Both the position numbers and the translations under genes were made by a program. Positions 5,625-9,187 of a stretch of 9,187 bases of DNA are shown piece by piece. The DNA comes from an uncultured Veillonella sp. GTDB taxonomy: Bacteria > Bacillota > Negativicutes > Veillonellales > Veillonellaceae. Positions within the stretch are counted from its first letter, which is position 1. Every line of letters begins with the position of its first letter. The stretch spans positions 1 through 9,187 of the forward strand of contig NZ_CAKPTN010000061.1 in NCBI RefSeq assembly GCF_934190855.1, read 5' to 3'. The notes under the pieces are model-generated. The model made no database searches. It saw only the letters and a list, made by a program, of their open reading frames with translations, and had not been told where the DNA came from.

Positions 5625-7241
5625 TCAATTAATTTTGACTCTTTCAACACTATCTTTTACAGAATCCATTTGACGTTTCAAATCTTTCATAGATTCTTTT
5701 ACATCGTCAGGCACCTTGACACCTTTAAGGCCTTTTGCAGACTCCGAGGCACGCTTACTATTATCGCTAGCTTGCTTCATGCCCTCTTTAATTCGGTCCA
5801 TATTTTCATCTATCTCATCAAAGGAATCTTCATCATAGAGAATAAAATTACTACCCCCATGGGACGTAATATTGAGTGGCCCCATCGTAAGCTGCCCATC
5901 ATCAATACGCAACGCATTCGTGAAAATCGTAGTAATCCTCGTATTGACTTTCACATCACTAAAGGACAAATGACGCCCCTTATTGTGAAAGTTCCCTGTA
6001 ATGCTTTGAATCGGTATAAGCATATAGTGCCCATCGCCGGACCAGAAATTACCCCACACCTCCATATCGCGAGGCATGCCTTCACTTTTAAAGTTCAAAT
6101 TAGCAGATACAGGGACGAGGAACTCTGGTGTTTTAAGAGCCACACTACTATCTAAATCCTTTGCTACGCCAGTAATCGTATAGGCACGAGTGTCCAAATT
6201 ATAAACACCTTTCGCATCTAGCTTACCGTTGAACACATTGGCATTGACGTTAGAGAAGTTCAATATACCGTCTTGGTATGTCACATCGCCTACCACATTA
6301 TCAAAGGTCAATGCAGGAATCCGTAAAATAGGCATCGTTACACGACCTTTAGCAAAAGGCCTATTAAAATCCCCCGTTACCTTTGTAAGCAAGGTCATGG
6401 CATCATGAATATTTTCACCGAAGCCAAGGGATGATGGATCTACGCCTTTCACATCAAACTGTAGGTCCAGCTGAGGCATGCGATGCTTTAGCACATCCTT
6501 TAAGTCTACTCGGCCCTTTAAAACAAGTCCATCACCAATAGCGGTACCGCCAAATTTACCAGTCTCCATATCGATATGTATAGCACGATTACTATCTAGG
6601 ACTATCCTAGCATTTACATCCTTCATCACATAGTGACGATTGCGATCAAAAATCTCAAGTTGGTTGTTTCGCAACTTAATTGTTAGGTCTAAATGTTGAC
6701 CCTCCCAATTAAAGTTTCGTACCCGTTTACCTAACTCCTCTTGTCGCTCTTGAGTAGTCTTTCTAGGCACCTTAGGGCGTGGCGCTACCTCATTCAGAGG
6801 TTTCTTTACATCAGGCGATGGCGGAACGAAGTCAATTCGATTATTTTCATCCAAATCGACGACGATGACCGCATCATCTAGCTCTATACCATTAATAGCA
6901 GAGGATTTAAAGTTGTGCGTCACCACATCCCACATGTTAACTCGTATTTTACCGCTAGGAACTGTTACTAGCCTTCGCCCATCGGGATCTGTCCACACTA
7001 AATCAGTAAAGGATAGCGTTCCCCACGGCGTGGCAGATAAACTTTCCACAGTAACAGTACCGCGCATCATGGTCTGGCGGGCCATAACCTCGTTAAAGAT
7101 AACGCCCATTCCGCGACTAGCAATGGTAGCCAATACAAAGAAAACAATCGCTCCAATGGCAAGAAAAGCTGTAATGCCTGTAAGGCCCTTCTTATACAAT
7201 TGTTTATATTTTGTCCAATAGGAACGCATGTAATGTTTCAT
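5625..7241 (-). CDS. AsmA-like membrane-anchored envelope protein
   Basis: The 538-residue protein has a short basic cytoplasmic N-terminus, one membrane anchor (about 21-43) and a long beta-rich region (about 60-470) expected in the periplasm. Its repeated strand pattern (for example VESLSATPWGTLSFTDLVW, and GKLDAKGVYNLDTRAYTITG) is typical of the AsmA/TamB/YhdP superfamily, whose members form groove-shaped bridges thought to carry phospholipids between the inner and outer membranes of diderm bacteria. At this size it is nearer AsmA than full-length TamB (over 1200 residues). The C-terminus (about 473-536) is a charged, heptad-like helical tail, not a family feature I know. The ATG at 7241 is preferred over one four codons on because AAGG lies 3 bases upstream. 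The assignment rests on pattern recognition, not alignment; lipid transport is inference. Confidence 0.75.
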   Translation of the reverse strand: MKHYMRSYWTKYKQLYKKGLTGITAFLAIGAIVFFVLATIASRGMGVIFNEVMARQTMMRGTVTVESLSATPWGTLSFTDLVWTDPDGRRLVTVPSGKIRVNMWDVVTHNFKSSAINGIELDDAVIVVDLDENNRIDFVPPSPDVKKPLNEVAPRPKVPRKTTQERQEELGKRVRNFNWEGQHLDLTIKLRNNQLEIFDRNRHYVMKDVNARIVLDSNRAIHIDMETGKFGGTAIGDGLVLKGRVDLKDVLKHRMPQLDLQFDVKGVDPSSLGFGENIHDAMTLLTKVTGDFNRPFAKGRVTMPILRIPALTFDNVVGDVTYQDGILNFSNVNANVFNGKLDAKGVYNLDTRAYTITGVAKDLDSSVALKTPEFLVPVSANLNFKSEGMPRDMEVWGNFWSGDGHYMLIPIQSITGNFHNKGRHLSFSDVKVNTRITTIFTNALRIDDGQLTMGPLNITSHGGSNFILYDEDSFDEIDENMDRIKEGMKQASDNSKRASESAKGLKGVKVPDDVKESMKDLKRQMDSVKDSVERVKIN

Positions 7242-7247
7242 AGCCTT

Positions 7248-7256
7248 ATTATATCA
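7248..7256 (-). promoter_or_regulatory. Extended -10 promoter candidate of the AsmA-like gene
   Basis: TG-A-TATAAT on the minus strand (TG at 7256-7255, hexamer 7253-7248) is a perfect extended -10 with no good -35. The predicted transcription start falls on or within a base or two of the ATG at 7241, implying a leaderless or nearly leaderless mRNA if this promoter is real. Confidence 0.45.
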
Positions 7257-7269
7257 CGATACGTTGACA

Positions 7270-7421
7270 ATTTTATTTTAATGGGGCCCCGAAACATATC
7301 GGTCTACATATTGAAATGAGTGGCCCATACAACTTCGCTCCAAAGCGAGCTAAGTCGCTCATTATGTATGGGCCACTCATTTCATAACGTTTGTTATGAA
7401 GGCGTCCCATTAAAATAAAAT
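7270..7421. repeat. Nested inverted-repeat element, about 150 bp
   Basis: The outer arms, 7270-7285 and 7406-7421, are a perfect 16-bp inverted repeat (ATTTTATTTTAATGGG at left). Inside, 7312-7331 and 7365-7384 form a perfect 20-bp inverted repeat containing GAGTGGCCCATAC. Its apex holds AGCGA and TCGCT blocks (7335-7359) that can pair in two ways. A further 8-bp stem TTCATAAC/GTTATGAA (7381-7400) overlaps the inner arm end. The layout resembles a small non-autonomous mobile element or a structured RNA. No target duplication is obvious at the edges. It fills the gap between the AsmA-like gene and the cstA terminator. Confidence 0.8.
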
Positions 7422-7461
7422 AGCTCCAGTAATCTATTAAAATAATAAGGCTATAAAACAT

Positions 7462-7502
7462 TACTAAAAAGAAAAGAGCTCCATCCAAATGGATGGAGCT
7501 CT
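7462..7502 (-). terminator. Intrinsic terminator of cstA
   Basis: AGAGCTCCATCC (7475-7486) and GGATGGAGCTCT (7491-7502) form a perfect 12-bp stem with a 4-base loop, followed on the minus strand by TTTTCTTTTT. It begins about 20 bases after the cstA stop codon. Confidence 0.93.
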
Positions 7503-7522
7503 AAAACCTTTATGGTATTATA

Positions 7523-9187
7523 TTAAGCTTTTGCTTCTTTACCGTATTTTACAAGGCTTTCAGCTTCAATTTCTTCTTGAGTGCGATAGTCTTGAGGAAT
7601 GCTAGATAAGCGAATCCAGCTGCGAACTGCTTCTACTAATACGATAAGAATCATGAGGAACATGGCAGCACTGAATGCTACTAGGATCCATTTACCAGCT
7701 GGGATATAGCTATTAAATACGTTTTCAAAGTCTGCAGCAATAGCAACGATAGCCATTAGGATACATGGAATACCTGTAACCCATGCATAGCGTTTGCGAC
7801 CGAGTCGCATAATAACGGTAGTACTTACAGCCAATGTCATAGTACCTAATAATTGGTTAGATACGCCGAATAGAGGCCAGATAATACCGATGTTACCTTG
7901 TAGAACTAGATAGCCCCACAAGATACAAATCAAAGCTGCACAACCGTATACGCCAGGAGCCCAGTGTTGGTCGTTGAATTTAGGATGGAAATGACCTAAT
8001 AATTCTTGAAGTAAGTAACGACCTACGCGAGTACCAGCATCGATCAAAGTCATGATGAACAAAGCTTCGAACATGATACAGAAGTGATACCAATAACCCA
8101 TCAAGTGATCCATGTTAGGCAATCTGGAGAAGATATGAGCCATACCTACTGCTAAGGATACGGCACCGCCAGGACGGTGCATCAAGTCTTCACCAACCAT
8201 TGCGGACAAGGCTGGCAATTCATGAACTTGAAGACCTAACGCTTTGAAGGATTCTACTGTGGAGTTAATAGCAAAGTAATCATCTGGATGCAATGCAGTC
8301 GCCGCGATCAACGCCATCATAGCGATGAAGCCTTCTGTTAACATTGCGCCATAACCGATTGGTAAGATTTCTCTTTCATTAGTAAGCATTTTAGGTGTTG
8401 TACCTGTAGCAATTACTGTATGGAAACCAGATAACGCACCACATGCGATAGTAATGAAGATGTAAGGGAATACAGAACCTTTCAATACAGGACCGCCACC
8501 CCAGATATAAGGAGTAACAGCTGGCATTTGGATTTCAGGCATTACGATGATAATACCAAGAGCCAAGGCACCAATTGTACCGATTTTAAGGTATGTAGAC
8601 AAATAATCACGAGGAGCGAGCAATAACCATACTGGCAATGCTGCTGCAAAGAAACCATACACTGCAAGCATAATTTCAATAGTTTGCAAGTCGTATGTGA
8701 ACCAAGAAGCATATTCGCTAGCCGCGATGTTTGGACCGTAGATAATACCTACGAAGATTAACGCTACACCAATGATAGTAGCCTCTTGGATTTTACCAGG
8801 ACGCAACCATTTTAAATAAATACCGATAAAAATAGCGATTGGAATTGTAGCGAATACGGAGAAGAATCCCCAAGGAGAGTTATGCAATGCGTTCGCTACT
8901 ACTACGGCCATACCAGCAAGGGTAATAACCAATAGGAATAAAGTAGCAAGCATAGCACCGAAACCAGCGAGTTTACTGATTTCTTCGCGAGCAATATCCG
9001 CAATAGACTTACCGTCATAGCGAACTGAAGCGAATAAGATAACCATGTCATGTACAGCACCGGCTAATACAGAACCGATAAGGATCCATAAGGCACCAGG
9101 TAAATACCCGAACTGGGCTGCAATAACAGGACCTACGAGAGGGCCCGCACCTGCAATGGCTGCAAAGTGATGACCAAAGGTTACCCA
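7523..9187 (-). CDS. cstA: CstA-family carbon starvation transporter (partial, 5' end outside window)
   Basis: The reading frame stays open to the right edge, giving 554 residues without the N-terminus; by comparison with E. coli CstA about 80-90 residues are missing. An ATG at 9046 is internal, because the 47 codons before it encode the family signature FGHHFAAIAGAGPLVGPV followed by AAQFGYLPGALW and LAGAVHDMVILFASVRYDGKS. CstA proteins are inner-membrane transporters, reported to take up peptides (CstA) or pyruvate (BtsT/YjiY) in E. coli. The rest is highly hydrophobic with more than a dozen likely membrane helices, including the conserved ISGFHxxxxTGTTPK-like segment (SGFHTVIATGTTPKM) and FGVSNQLLGTMTL near the C-terminal domain. 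The C-terminus ends in a charged cytoplasmic tail (TQEEIEAESLVKYGKEAKA). The substrate cannot be told from sequence. Its promoter lies outside the window. Confidence 0.95.
   Translation of the reverse strand, partial: WVTFGHHFAAIAGAGPLVGPVIAAQFGYLPGALWILIGSVLAGAVHDMVILFASVRYDGKSIADIAREEISKLAGFGAMLATLFLLVITLAGMAVVVANALHNSPWGFFSVFATIPIAIFIGIYLKWLRPGKIQEATIIGVALIFVGIIYGPNIAASEYASWFTYDLQTIEIMLAVYGFFAAALPVWLLLAPRDYLSTYLKIGTIGALALGIIIVMPEIQMPAVTPYIWGGGPVLKGSVFPYIFITIACGALSGFHTVIATGTTPKMLTNEREILPIGYGAMLTEGFIAMMALIAATALHPDDYFAINSTVESFKALGLQVHELPALSAMVGEDLMHRPGGAVSLAVGMAHIFSRLPNMDHLMGYWYHFCIMFEALFIMTLIDAGTRVGRYLLQELLGHFHPKFNDQHWAPGVYGCAALICILWGYLVLQGNIGIIWPLFGVSNQLLGTMTLAVSTTVIMRLGRKRYAWVTGIPCILMAIVAIAADFENVFNSYIPAGKWILVAFSAAMFLMILIVLVEAVRSWIRLSSIPQDYRTQEEIEAESLVKYGKEAKA

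Noticed and set aside
7273..7488. 71-codon minus-strand ORF beginning in the cstA terminator
   Set aside because: Its start codon lies in the terminator loop and stem, its N-terminus is the translated U-tract, and the rest is the translated inverted repeats. It has no ribosome site. It is best explained as a by-product of the repeats.
7523..9046. cstA starting at the ATG at 9046
   Set aside because: The frame continues upstream to the window edge and encodes the conserved CstA N-terminal signature, so this ATG is internal.

Overview
This window looks like ordinary chromosome of a diderm Firmicute (Negativicutes), most likely Veillonella or a close relative. The inference rests on low-GC DNA with Firmicutes-style Shine-Dalgarno sites, sigma-70 promoters and U-tract terminators, combined with an AsmA-like envelope protein expected only where there is an outer membrane, and a secreted protein with a copper-amine-oxidase-N-type domain of the kind common in Negativicutes. 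The genus call is inference; no rRNA or other marker gene is present.

Layout, left to right. (1) The 5' part of a Dps-type ferritin gene (minus strand, running off the left edge) has a consensus promoter and a perfect palindrome over its predicted transcription start. (2) cysK and cysE (minus) are the two-step cysteine biosynthesis pair: CysE makes O-acetylserine and CysK converts it to cysteine. cysK has its own promoter and a leader with an attenuator-like hairpin; a strong terminator follows cysE. (3) queF (minus) encodes preQ0 reductase of queuosine biosynthesis and is followed after one base by a six-helix membrane protein I do not recognise. (4) Two small secreted-protein genes converge on a tall bidirectional terminator: a plus-strand protein with a copper-amine-oxidase-N-like domain and a minus-strand 136-residue protein of unknown family. 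(5) A 538-residue AsmA-like membrane-anchored protein (minus). (6) An intergenic region with a roughly 150-bp nest of perfect inverted repeats and the cstA terminator. (7) A CstA-family transporter gene (minus) whose 5' end lies beyond the right edge.

All genes but one are on the minus strand. The genes form several independent housekeeping units: iron/oxidative protection, sulfur assimilation, tRNA modification, envelope maintenance, and peptide or pyruvate uptake. I see no phage, insertion sequence, CRISPR array, toxin-antitoxin pair, tRNA or rRNA, and nothing that amounts to a new defence or metabolic system. The points most worth a second look are the nested palindromic element near 7270-7421, the cysK leader, the dps operator and the unrecognised membrane protein coupled to queF.
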